A stretch of 64,000 nt of DNA from Unio delphinus. Its lineage: Eukaryota; Mollusca; Bivalvia; Unionida; Unionidae. The notes under the pieces were generated by a model. The model saw only the letters and a program-made list of their open reading frames with translations, made no database searches and had not been told where the DNA came from. The stretch spans positions 10,243,001-10,307,000 of the forward strand of contig JAQISU010000115.1 in assembly GCA_029339505.1 (NCBI GenBank). Direction: 5' to 3'. Positions 25,766 through 35,814 of the stretch are shown piece by piece. How positions within the stretch are numbered: the first letter of the stretch is position 1; each line of letters starts with the position of its first letter. The position numbers were made by a program, and so were the translations under genes.

Positions 25766-26291
25766 CAGAAACATCAGATGCTGTAACAGCTCAAATATTG
25801 CATGCCAATCCGATGTTTTCCGTTTACAATGTACATAATGATTAGTGTCAGCTGGTGGACACTATACATTACTCAGAATAGAATCTATAACCTTTCAATA
25901 GATTTGTTGTTAAGAGTGATTATGCTGGCACTAGCTTTGTCTCTGATAGCTTAATCTGGTTTTGCTATGATGCAATAAATGATTTTTTCAGTATTTAAGA
26001 TCAAGAATGTCTTAGAAACAATCTCTCCTAATAGTACGTGTACATGGTTCTATTTCTATGACAAGTGCAGGATAAACATTTCAGGCACCTAGCAGTAAAT
26101 GTTTTTGATGTACTGGCAGTCACCATCACTGCTCAGACAGGAATCAAACTGAATCTATGATAATCAGATTCCAGTTCAAATGATAGACATGTTTAAACAT
26201 TCCTTCACTTTTTATACAGGCTTTTATGCATTGTATGTTTGTACCAATCAATGTGGAACAACTTTGTATCCATTTTACTTTTTCTTTTCAG

Positions 26292-26354
26292 AATTATGAT
26301 ACCAGTGAGTCCAAGTTGCGGAGAGAATTTGAAGTACATGGTCCAATTCGAAAG
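26292..26354 (+). CDS. SNRNP70: SNRNP70 internal exon c: RRM helix 1
   Basis: A 63-nt phase 0-0 exon with a pyrimidine-rich acceptor (TTCTTTTCAG). It reads [21 protein letters not shown], nearly identical to human U1-70K ([21 protein letters not shown]). This is the loop and first helix of the RRM. The donor is AAG followed by GTTTGT at 26355, a poor match to GTAAGT at positions +3 and +4. It precedes the longest intron in the window. The reading frame continues open past the exon end (to 26451), but the similarity stops at the splice site, so that extension is intron. Confidence 0.96.
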
Positions 26355-27953
26355 GTTTGTCAATTTTCTTTTTGTTGAATTTTATAAAAAGGGCTGGACG
26401 CATACCAGTTTTATTGAAAAATGTCACTTGTATGTTGAAGTTGAAATGTAGAACAAATTGATTAGTATTCCAGACTGATACCCAGAATGTGTAACACTGC
26501 AGTGAATTTGAAAATTTTATCACTAAAGAATATCAGAGATGGTTTCACCACTCAACACTTAAAAGATAGAAATGGTCTTATCTGAATTCCTGGAAATTCT
26601 TTTCACCTAGTAGAGTGTCAATCCTTTCAAGAGGCTCTTGAGATGTTTTCCATCATATTTCACTCCACAAATTGGCATGTCATACAGAAATCACGAAATA
26701 GATGTTACATTATCAAAAATGTTAATATTTTAAGACACAATGCAGAACACTTGTCCTTGTGTCACTTGCAGTTAACAGAAAAGTAGCTGACATGAAATCG
26801 TGCTTATATTACAGCATCTATATGCTATTCAAACTGATTAAAAAGGAACTTTATTTGGTTGATTGTGTCTTTTTTTCTTACCATAGTCTTGTCTGTGTAA
26901 GTTTGTTTAGTTACAATAGTTAAGTACACATCATCATAAATGTAGTAACTGATTTGAATATACATTGATCATACAATAATAAAGTGTTGAAACTAATTTT
27001 TAACAACTTAATCTGCTTAACAGCAAATTAATAATCGCTTCTGTTTGAAAAGATGTTGTCCTTATGCTTCAAGTCAACAAAATAGAACATTGAACCGTGA
27101 ATACAGTTCAAAACTATATTCTCTTTTTAGTGAAAGGCATCGAACAGAATTTCACAGAAAAACATGCTTTTGTTCATTAGAAATTAGAAATAAATGTTGT
27201 CAGAAATATTTACTTTTTCACAGCAAAGCTCATGACTTTTACATCATGGCAGACAATTCAAAGGCCATGTTTTCCTTTTTTAAGCAATTCAAAGTACAAG
27301 ATGTATCGGTCAATACCAGTATGTATTGTCAGCTATCCATCTAAACAGCTGTTCCAAAAATCTAATTAACAAAAGAATATAGATTTTTTGCTATGGCAAG
27401 GAAAGGGGGGATGGCAGTCTACTTGCATGTCAGCTCTTCGAGGATGAACTTGCGTTGGAAAATCAGAATGATTATTTTATGCTTAAATGCATATGTAAAT
27501 ATAGTTCCAAAGTAATTCTAAACTTTTGAATGACCAGATATACTTCTGGTAAGGACAACATGTAAAATTAGCTTCAAATGGCATAAAACATTGCAGGCAT
27601 GAGTTCATCTTGGAAAAAATTCAGGCAAGCAAACATTCTCCATTGATATGGACATGAATTACCGCATATCTGTAGTTTCCCAATTAGGTATCATAGGCAA
27701 CTTATAATAAATTGGATTTTTTTTTTGGGAAACCACGTAGTGTAACATAATTTGACAAGTGTTGAGGAATTCTGTATTTGTTAGATACATTTCCAATTCC
27801 AATTGAAGCAATGATCTGTGTCAAGAGTCATGACTTGTCAGCATGCTACAATAGAGTTATGATTTATTAAAGATTGAATTGTTTAGATCAACAGCAATCT
27901 ATATTCATTTTTTGTGTAAATCTAAAGATAACTTTCATTAATGGGTTTGTATT

Positions 27954-28169
27954 GTGATGTCGTGGTCAGTGGTTGATAATAATAAAACTTGTGATATAGT
28001 GGTCATCCGTTGATATTAATAAAACTTTTGATGTGGTGGTCAGCGGTTGATATTAATAAAACTTGTGATGTAGTGGTCAGCCGTTGATATTAATAAAACT
28101 TATGATGTGGTGGTCAGTTGTTGATATTAATAAAACTTGTGATGTAGTGGTCAGCAGTTTATATTAATT
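27954..28169. repeat. 37-bp minisatellite, about 6 copies
   Basis: Unit GATGTRGTGGTCAGC.GTTG plus ATATTAATAAAACTTGT. Copies vary at a handful of sites, and the last is truncated. Confidence 0.92.
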
Positions 28170-28698
28170 AATATCTTTGTTTGACTTTTTTCTTAAGGAT
28201 TAGTATAATCACTGAATATTATTTGTTTTCATCCTAGACATTTCCTTGCAATGTTCTACAGCAAGTTTAGGCCTAATTTATTGGCTCTAGGGATATCATT
28301 GCAAAGTCGATTGGATTAGTTATTGATTTTTGTTGCAGTTAATGCATCATGAAGGCAACAAGGGCCTGTTGTTTTGGGCAATTATTAGTGTCAGCACCAG
28401 GCTTTGAATGAGGAATCTTGAGGCTATACTGTAATGAGCTTTAAAAGTAGAATCTGCGTAACAACTCAAGTTGTAAATTGACACAGGAAATGATCAACAT
28501 ATTATAAATAGCTTGGCGTTGTTTGGAAAGAGATTGAATGAAAATATTTTTGGATACTCATCAATTGCATACTTTTTTGATTTGTGCTAAATTTTGACCA
28601 CTGATTAGGTTAGTTAAGAACAAGTTCTTGTATCACATTGTTTAATAGGATGTCATATACATAAGGACTTTTTTTTAACTCTTTATTATTAATGCAGG

Positions 28699-28945
28699 AA
28701 TATTATTTATTATCATTTAGGGCACTGGTGTTACTTTATTATGGTTGAATAGTATTTTATTGTCATTTAGGGCATTGGTGTTAATTTATTATGGTTGATT
28801 ATTATTTTATTGTCATTTATGGCATTGGTGTTGTTTTATTGTGGTTGAATATTATTTTGTTGTCATTTTATGGCATTGGTGTTACTTTATTATGGTTGAA
28901 TATTATTTTATTGTCATTTAGGATATTGGTGTTACTTTATTAGGA
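28699..28945. repeat. 50-bp minisatellite, about 5 copies
   Basis: Unit runs ATTATTTTATTGTCATTTAG, GGCATTGGTGTTACTTTATT, ATGGTTGAAT. One copy has an extra T (GTCATTTTATGG). Confidence 0.92.
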
Positions 28946-29320
28946 CATGGGGCATTTTGTTACCTAATTATGTCTCAGTAAGGACCTATATTTGGTTACT
29001 TTATGATGACTTAATAAGCACCTATTTTGTAACTTGATTATGATTTAGAAGCAGCCATTACTTTATCATGACTTAATATGGAACTTTTTATTTTGTATTA
29101 TGACATAACAAGGGACATTATTATTATTTTTATTATTATTACTTTTTGTGATTTTTGTGTTTATTATGTATGGTCTTTTTTTGTTATTCTTTCTTAAATA
29201 ATATTATACTATAGGCATTTTGTGTTACTTTATTATGACTTAATAGGAACTTTTTAAAAAAAATTCTTATGATTTAATGAAAATCTTTTTGTTCATTTAT
29301 AATGAATTATTGAGGGCTTT
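28946..29320. repeat. Degenerate AT-rich tandem repeat
   Basis: Recurring TTACTTTATYATGACTTAAT-like phrases (28999, 29050, 29227) separated by irregular spacers. It looks like an older extension of the adjacent 50-bp array. Confidence 0.55.
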
Positions 29321-29337
29321 TTTATTACCTCTTGGTT

Positions 29338-29570
29338 GGGTGTGTGTGTGTGTGTGTGTGTTGAATGCCATTTTCAGTACATGATAGGCCATACATGGTC
29401 ACCAGTATATTTTGTTGGAAGAATAACTAAGGAAAACCCTGGAAATAACCATTGACCCATAGTTCTCGCATACCCACATTGACCAAGCTGAGACACACAC
29501 ACACACACAAGGTGAGATGTCGGTGATCAGTAATGGCAAGCATCTTTAAACTATCCCACTCCTTAAATTG
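29338..29570 (-). mobile_element. SINE-A, minus strand, with microsatellites at the tail and in the B box
   Basis: On the + strand: a (GT)n run (29341-29361), then GAATGCCATTTTCAGTACA, CCAGTATATTTTGTTGGAAG, TTCTCGCATACCCACATTG, GCTGAGACACACACACACAC and AAGGTGAGATG. The bases that carry the inverse B box in other copies (GAGACTCGAACCCATGC) are replaced by a (AC)n run at about 29493-29508. Confidence 0.85.
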
Positions 29571-29922
29571 CTAGAATATGACTTCTGCTGACATCAAATA
29601 GCTAATATTGTGCTTATGTGTGATTATTCACCACTGTGATGTCTTTTGTGTTCACACCAGGTTCACTTGACAGTGTCCTATGTAGAATTGATAGCCAGTC
29701 ATTATGATATACTGGCACAGTTACATGACCAGTGAGTAAATATGTGCATAGATATACATCAACAAAAGTTCTGCCCCACTGACTCACCCCATTTATGATC
29801 CATCTTGGTATCTTCATAATGCCACCATATGCTGCATGGCTTAGTGAGAATGAGATGATTCAATATGTGCTGATAACCCTGTCACTTATATATAGTAAGC
29901 CATTATATTGCTTGCTACTGCA

Positions 29923-30166
29923 TAGAATTCTGTGATTATTGGTACCAGTTAGAATTCTGTGATTATTGGTACCAATTAGAATTCTGTGATTATTGGTACC
30001 AATTAGAATTCTGTGATTATTGGTACCAGTTAGAATTCTGTGATTATTGGTACCAGTTAGAATTCTGTGATTATTGGTACCAATTAGAATTCTGTGGTTA
30101 TTGGTACCAATTAGAATTCTGTGATTATTGGTACCAATTAGAATTCTGTGATTATTGGTACCAGTT
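29923..30166. repeat. 27-bp minisatellite, 9 copies
   Basis: Unit TAGAATTCTGTGATTATTGG followed by TACCART, repeated nine times with changes almost only at one A/G site and one A/G in GTGRTTA. This high homogeneity suggests recent expansion. Each unit carries EcoRI-like GAATTC and KpnI-like GGTACC sites. Confidence 0.97.
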
Positions 30167-30341
30167 CAACAGAATTTATTTGGAAAGGAAACAGATAAAA
30201 AGTCTTTTGCATGTACCTGACTCTGGGCAGGGAACTATACCTAAACCCTTCTGCTAAATAAAAATTTCACTGGGAGATTTCCATGCTGGTCAGTCAGTCC
30301 GTTATTTTTCAGTAGTTATATCAGTAATATTAACACATTAA

Positions 30342-30951
30342 CCCCTAGCTTCGAGTTTACGCGGCATGAGGTAGTAGTCCAAGGTCTGTAATATGGTAAT
30401 GCATGATGTACTAAAGTGGGTAGTATTAAAGAATCTAAGTAGACAGATTTCGCTCCTCAATGATACCAAACAATCTGGACATTTTAGTTGCACTTCAAAT
30501 TGCAGAGGAAAAAACATAATTTTTTTGTACCTGTTTTTTTTTTTTTTTTTTTTTTCCCCACCCAAAATTTGCCCATGGTTGGAATCAGATTTCGTGTCCA
30601 GATTTTAGACTTTATGGCCTCAGATCTAAGGCAAGACTGGTCTGATGTGTACACAGACAGGTGAACCTGTGCAAAAAGTAGGATAAGGTGGACATTTTGA
30701 CTAAAGGGTCTTCTCCATACAAAAATTATGGGTCGGTTAAGCAAAAAAATAAATAAAAGAACTCCAACTTTTCACCTTCTGCTCATGTGCCAGCAAACTA
30801 ACCAATGGAAATCATTCTTTTAGCACAACTAGGCATCATTGGTCTAATGGGAAGTGCTTGGAAGCCGATGTATTAGGATGTATTCAAAAATAGTCCCATT
30901 AATGTGTTTCCTACTTGCATTTCATGGGAAGACAGCAAAAACCTCCAGGGG
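30342..30951. mobile_element. About 610-bp MITE with ACACATTAACCCCT ends, copy 1
   Basis: Left end ACACATTAACCCCTAGC and right end CCAGGGGTTAATGTGT are inverse repeats. The coordinates given start after the TTAA; the inverted part extends about 8 bases further out on each side. The interior aligns with the copy at 54.95 kb across its length. A poly-T run lies at 30534-30555. TTAA with CCC ends would suggest piggyBac, but because the inverted repeat continues outside the TTAA the superfamily is uncertain. Confidence 0.8.
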
Positions 30952-32052
30952 TTAATGTGTATCATGTACAGGATTTGTATCTTTTACAGGCCATTGTTTT
31001 AGTTTCTCAGATCTTTGTGTTTTGATTTGTACTGTAGCTGAAAATATTTTCAAAAGTAATATTTTATGCAGTTTTATCTTAAAGTTTTGTAGCAAACACT
31101 GAACAGAAGCTGAAAATTTATGGAGGTAGGATTTCCTCTGTCTGCATATAGGGTGATTTTATTCACGTTCTAGTTACAACATGGGGCAAGAGAGTAAAGA
31201 TTTTTTTTCCTCCCAATATTCCAGATCTTTCAAATGGATTCATGATGTCAATGCACAGGTGATAAATGTAAATAGTTTATATATTGTTAACCCCAGGTTG
31301 TTGAAGCAAAGACATCTGTCTGTTACATAAGCTTAGGGTGCATGATTTTCAAGGGATGTTGCTAATTTATATTGCAGGTGTGCATTAGAGATCCAAACTT
31401 TAACAAAAAATGATGAGCACACTGCACAAATACCTTGTTTGCACCAGTAGACATGATCTAAAAGTACAACAAAATGCATGAAGACCATGATTAAATGTCA
31501 TGTTTATGCCAGTAGACTGATTCAAAAGTAAAGCCCATGAACACCATACTTAAAAAATCATGTTTATAATTGTAGACATAAATTTGAAGGAAATCAAAAG
31601 CAACACACTGAGCACTATGCATGTATATAATGAATGTTTATGTTAACCTTGGCTGATATCTAGTCTTAAATGTGCAATGAGAGTATTATATGCTGGTAAA
31701 CAGTAAACATGTTTGTTCCAATTGGTTTGTCAGTGATGTCATGCCCCTAACAGCTCATTAGGAATTTTCCCCATGAACTGTAATGATTTTGTGACAGCTG
31801 CATGTCAATAGGTTCCATCAGTAAAGATTGAAGGTGACATATTTGTAGTTTCATGAGCAATGGAAGTGTGACATAATAAGTAGAAACCTTGCCAACCTCC
31901 AAATTTTCTTTCAAGCTGTTACTGCTCAAGTTTCTTACAAATTTTCTTCTGTTATGTTGAAATCTGCTGCATTAGTTACAAGTTTAAATGTACCTATATT
32001 GCTTATGTTCTGCACTAACCTTGACACGCTATATCACAACATGTACCAATTA

Positions 32053-32971
32053 CAGTGGGGCCTTGACTTACGAGTTTAATTCGTTCCGTGACAGAACTCG
32101 TAACTCAAATTACTCGTATGTCAAATCCATTTTCCCCTTTGAAATGAATTGAAATGGAATTAATCCGTTCCGGACCTCCAAAACCACTGCAATATCGATA
32201 ATTCTGAAGCATATCCTGATGTTATAGTGGTCCTTCCAGAACTCTTTAAGGTTGAGGTTTGTGCTCTCCGTCACCTCAAATCCGCGTCAAAACAGGTGCT
32301 TGGTAAAGAGCTTCTTGTAATTAGAAATCACCTGCTGGTCCATGGGCTGCAGGATAGGGGTGATGTTGGGTGGAGGGTAGAGAACCTGCAGCAAATCAGC
32401 GTAAATAGCTCGTGCCTTCTCGCAGATTATAGCCTCCGTCATGGTATCTCCGGCGAGCTGCTTCTCCGTCAACCCACCATCAGCTGCTTCTCCATATTTT
32501 CATGGAGATATGTCCGCTGTTTATTAATTATTTTAACGCCCTTGGCTAGCTTGATAGCCTTTATTGACTCCTTCTGCTTCAGTATGGTGCAGATCATGGA
32601 AGTGCTACGCTCGTACTGCTTCGTCAAGTCGACTACACGCACACCTTGGTCATGTTTTTCCATAATTTCTTTCTTTAGTTCAATGCATATCATCTGCTTC
32701 TTTGCAAAATAACCGCAAGCACAAATGCGAGCACAACACTAATGCTTCCACTGCAAGCTGACCACTTAAAGTGAACGAGTGAGACACGGTATGCTTGGCG
32801 GATGTTCATGCGTTCACTGTGACTTTCGCTGCGCCAACTAGCGGTGGGGTATCTGAAGCTGGCTCGTAACCCGAATTTTAGCTCGCAACTCAAAGCAAAA
32901 AATCGGTCGAGAGACGACTCGTATCTCAAGAAACTCGTTAGTTGGGACACTCGTAAGTCAAGGCCCCACTG
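32053..32971 (-). mobile_element. Tigger/pogo-type DNA transposon, internally deleted
   Basis: A 919-bp element. Left end CAGTGGGGCCTTGACTTACG and right end CGTAAGTCAAGGCCCCACTG are perfect inverse repeats, flanked by TA (32051-32052 and 32972-32973). The near-terminal repeats AACTCGTAACTCAAATTACT and matching inverse words add to the TIR. Transposase remnants are on the minus strand. TA duplication, CAGTGGGG-type ends and the CENP-B-like protein remnants together identify the Tigger branch of Tc1/mariner. Confidence 0.95.
32165..32700 (-). pseudogene. Tigger transposase remnant (HTH part joined to end of DDE part)
   Basis: Read on the minus strand. The N-terminal part (32693 down to about 32469) has KKEIMEKHDQGVRVVDLTKQ and RSTSMICTILKQKESIKA, the CENP-B-type helix-turn-helix of Tigger transposases. 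It continues in another frame at 32472 with EKQLAGDTMTEAIICEKARA, the CENP-B DNA-binding HTH part, so a frameshift lies near 32470. Just after ARAIYADLLQ it jumps to PPPNITPILQPMDQQVI and NYKKLFTKHLF, close to the end of the DDE domain. The intervening catalytic core, including at least the first acidic residues, is missing. A stop follows HLF, but family-like sequence (EVTESTNLNLKEFWKDHYNI) continues downstream. It cannot encode an active enzyme. Confidence 0.9.
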
Positions 32972-33683
32972 TATGTTGCATTTTTCTCAAATATAGGTTT
33001 ATGAAAGAAATTTTATTAAACCAAATTTTATTGCTTTGGACTGTTAGAACCAGCCAAATCTGACCCGTTTGCTTTGTTATCCTGTGCACACAAAAAGAAG
33101 AACATGAACGATGAAGACAAAAAAAAATATTTTCTAATTCGACTTTACTGCATGTTTATGTTTTTAATACAGCAATATTTTAATTATTAATTTTAATTTT
33201 AATATTCTTCACTGGTTAGTAAATTTCTAGAAAGGAAGCGAAAGGGAAAAAATGTAGAAAACAATGACTTTCTTTGAGATCTAAGGAAAATGCAGTACCA
33301 ACTGACTTCCTTCTAAAAAGAAATAAACTTTATCTAAACAGAAGTAAATTTTCTTAAGTGTTGGCAGGAGCATTATGCTGAGACAGGCTGTAACTTTGCA
33401 ATAAATGTATTAGCATTGTCTCCTTTCATTGCATCAATTTTTTATACTATGTATTTTGTGTGCAGATTTTTTTTCATGTGTAGTAGTAGTGTGAATGGTG
33501 CTGCTCATTCTAAATTGAAAGTTGTAAAGACCAAAGATTTGCTGAATGAAATTTATGCCAATCTGTCATTAAAAGTCACTGCTGTATATTAAAATATTTT
33601 CATTTTTCTGGTTGGACGGTCATGTCAACATGGTGTTTTCACTAAAAGTCTTCAAATGGTGTCTAGTTTGTCCTGCATGAATC

Positions 33684-33972
33684 TGGACCTCGTACATGTT
33701 CTGATTAAACCCCACATCAATACAACCTTTTGTTCAATTTTCATTTAAGACCAACTGGACCTCATACATGTTCTGAACAAAACCCACATCAATACAACCT
33801 TTTGTTCAATTTTCAATTAAGACCAACTGGACCTCATACATGTTCTGAAAAAAACCCACATCAATACAACCTTTTGTTCAATTTTCATTTAAGACCAACT
33901 GGACCTCATACATGTTCTGAAAAAAACCCACATCAATACAACCTTTTGTTCAATTTTCATTTAAGACCAACT
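33684..33972. repeat. 72-bp minisatellite, about 4 copies
   Basis: Unit runs CCCACATCAATACAACCTTT, TGTTCAATTTTCATTTAAGA, CCAACTGGACCTCATACATG, TTCTGAAAAAAA. Because 72 is a multiple of three, one frame stays open (33730-34023) as a repeated 24-residue peptide; it is not a gene. Confidence 0.95.
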
Positions 33973-34340
33973 GCTCATAGTGCTAGTATCAATAACATTT
34001 TTAATATGGCTGCCATAGTGTAATGATCTTTAAAAATCATAGTGGCATATTTTGAATCAGATTGGTACTATACTCTACCAACACCATATCGTTAGAAGTG
34101 TTGAAATCCCATGTTAGTATCAACATTCATGTTGGAGGAGTTGCGATGATTAGATTAGATTGGACATCAGATCAGTGAAAACATGATGTTGATGTGACCA
34201 TCCAAACAGGAAAGAAGCTGTAATCAGTTTTCTAAATGGCTCCCAAATTGACCCTATTGGACATAAGATTTGCACCATGATCTTTTTTTGGACCAACTAC
34301 ACATCACAAGAAGTTTTAATGAAAACCTCATGTTGATGTT

Positions 34341-34425
34341 TGTTTGTTTGATTTTTAACGGCACACCAGCACACTTAGGCTATTTAGCGCCATACAATAG
34401 GTTGTACTTATACCAAACCTCATGT
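34341..34425 (-). mobile_element. SINE-D: 5'-truncated retroelement 3' end with target duplication
   Basis: An 85-bp insert flanked by AACCTCATGTTGATGTT (34324-34340) and AACCTCATGTTGATATT (34426-34442), a 17-bp duplication with one mismatch. Read on the minus strand it ends GCCGTTAAAAATCAAACAAA, with GGCGCTAAATAGCCTAAGTG upstream. The A-rich tail and variable-length duplication indicate target-primed retrotransposition. No internal promoter is present, so it is a truncated copy of a SINE or LINE not otherwise seen here. Confidence 0.8.
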
Positions 34426-35814
34426 TGATATTACAATCGAACTAGAAAGAGGGGGACTACAAGATATTCAAGATGACCATGGGACGAATGTTTAAATTTA
34501 TTTGGCAATCCTCCAACTAGTTTGGGAGAAAAGAAAAAAATCTTGTTCTAACGGATGGACAATAAGACCATTCCGTAAGCTATTCTGATTTCAACTGTGA
34601 CTATTAGAGATCATGAGAGTCTTCATTGCAATGAGTACAACCATTCACTTCAGTTTTGTATATGGCATGCAAATTTAATTAATTTGTTTTTGTCTGATTC
34701 ACAACTTAAAACTTTTTTCTTATATTGTATTAATGTGTAAATGTTAGTTTAGCCATTAAAACAGACAAAGTCATTAAATATTGGCTCCGAAAAGCCTAAC
34801 AACAAGAGGACGAGTTTTTAAAATATCTGCCACAGAAAAACGAATGGAAACAAGTCATTGAAAATTTGCCCAAAACGTTTAATGGAGGTACATGGCATTT
34901 GTTTCATCTTGCGTGATAGATATCTTTATTTTGTCTTGTCTGTTTAGTATGACTTGTAAGTTTAGCATTAATTAAAAGTGTTTTAGTATTTCACTTTTAG
35001 TTTAGCATTAAATAAAATAACTAAATCATTTAACTATAAATGTACCTGTGAGGACTCCTGAACTGTGTTTTGAGAATTGGAAAAAGAGCCAGCCGTGAAT
35101 AGGCGCATTATCTTGAAGACTGTGAAACTAGAACTCTGTCTCTATTATTTTTCCATAAAATCATCAGATCAACGAGACAATCGTCAATAATCCAATGAAA
35201 AAATGTTATGTTAAATAGAACACTGCACACATATATTACTTGACACACATATTACATGAATACTTCGATGTCACATAGTCCTACTACAACTCCAATGTTA
35301 TACCACTGTGTTACTAATCAGATGTTATACCACTGTTATTAATCAGATGTTGCATTTAACTGATGATACCTCATGAGTTATTGTTGTTATTATGGTAATT
35401 TCTTTTCCAACTGTTTTGCAAAAAGTAGACAGTTCCATGCATATTCATGGTTAGTCTCTAAAATTGGTTAGAGTCCAAAGCTACATGTACTTTGGTGCAT
35501 GCATAGCTATCTAGGTACATGCAAGTCTCAGTTGCAGTTGAGATACCTCTTGGACTGACATTCTGGTATTAAGGGAATGTATGTACATTTCTATATGCTT
35601 GTTGTAATGAGATGTGGAAGGAAATGTATGATAAGGGCTTCTTGAAATAGCAAGAGTCTCATCAGTTTCATTGACAATCCAAGAATGCTGTTTTCCTTTT
35701 CTTTTCCAATTGCTCCAAACTAGATCCAGATGCTAAAAAGTGTCAAGTAGGTGGGGGCATAGAGAGGGGACTACACAAAGGTCAAAATTATTGCTGGTTT
35801 TTTTTTAACATGTA

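Larger units (their letters stand above)
3504..26291 (+). other. SNRNP70 intron of about 22.8 kb within the RRM coding region
   Basis: GT-AG intron in phase 0 between the RNP2 strand and the first RRM helix. Recognisable content is SINE-A fragments, a TIR element with a long hairpin (6580-8048), palindromic repeats (8.2 and 11.3 kb), a 68-bp tandem repeat (13.66 kb), and TA-flanked and 8-bp-TSD DNA elements (16.1 and 21.8-22.5 kb). The stretches 3504-4869, 4972-6579, 8366-11150, 12413-13660, 13831-15586 and 22475-24337 show nothing I can name. No other gene was found in it on either strand. Confidence 0.85.
33609..34620 (-). repeat. Degenerate dispersed tandem family, block 2 (mainly inverse orientation)
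   Basis: On the + strand: TAATATGGCTGCCATAGTG (34001), GTTGATGTGACCATCCAAAC (34188), TTGGACCAACTACACATCAC (34291) and AACCTCATGTTGAT (34324, 34426). Many of these are inverse complements of the phrases at 17.1-18.3 kb. The 72-bp array at 33684 looks like a local amplification of the GACCAACTGGACCTCATACA part. Confidence 0.5.

Noticed and set aside
26239..26451. 70-codon frame containing the exon c peptide
   Set aside because: Only 26292-26354 is conserved; the rest is intron read-through on both sides.
32227..32712. 161-codon plus-strand frame
   Set aside because: Antisense shadow of the Tigger transposase remnant on the minus strand.
33730..34023. 97-codon frame with a repeated 24-residue peptide
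   Set aside because: Translation of the 72-bp minisatellite; no start context or similarity.
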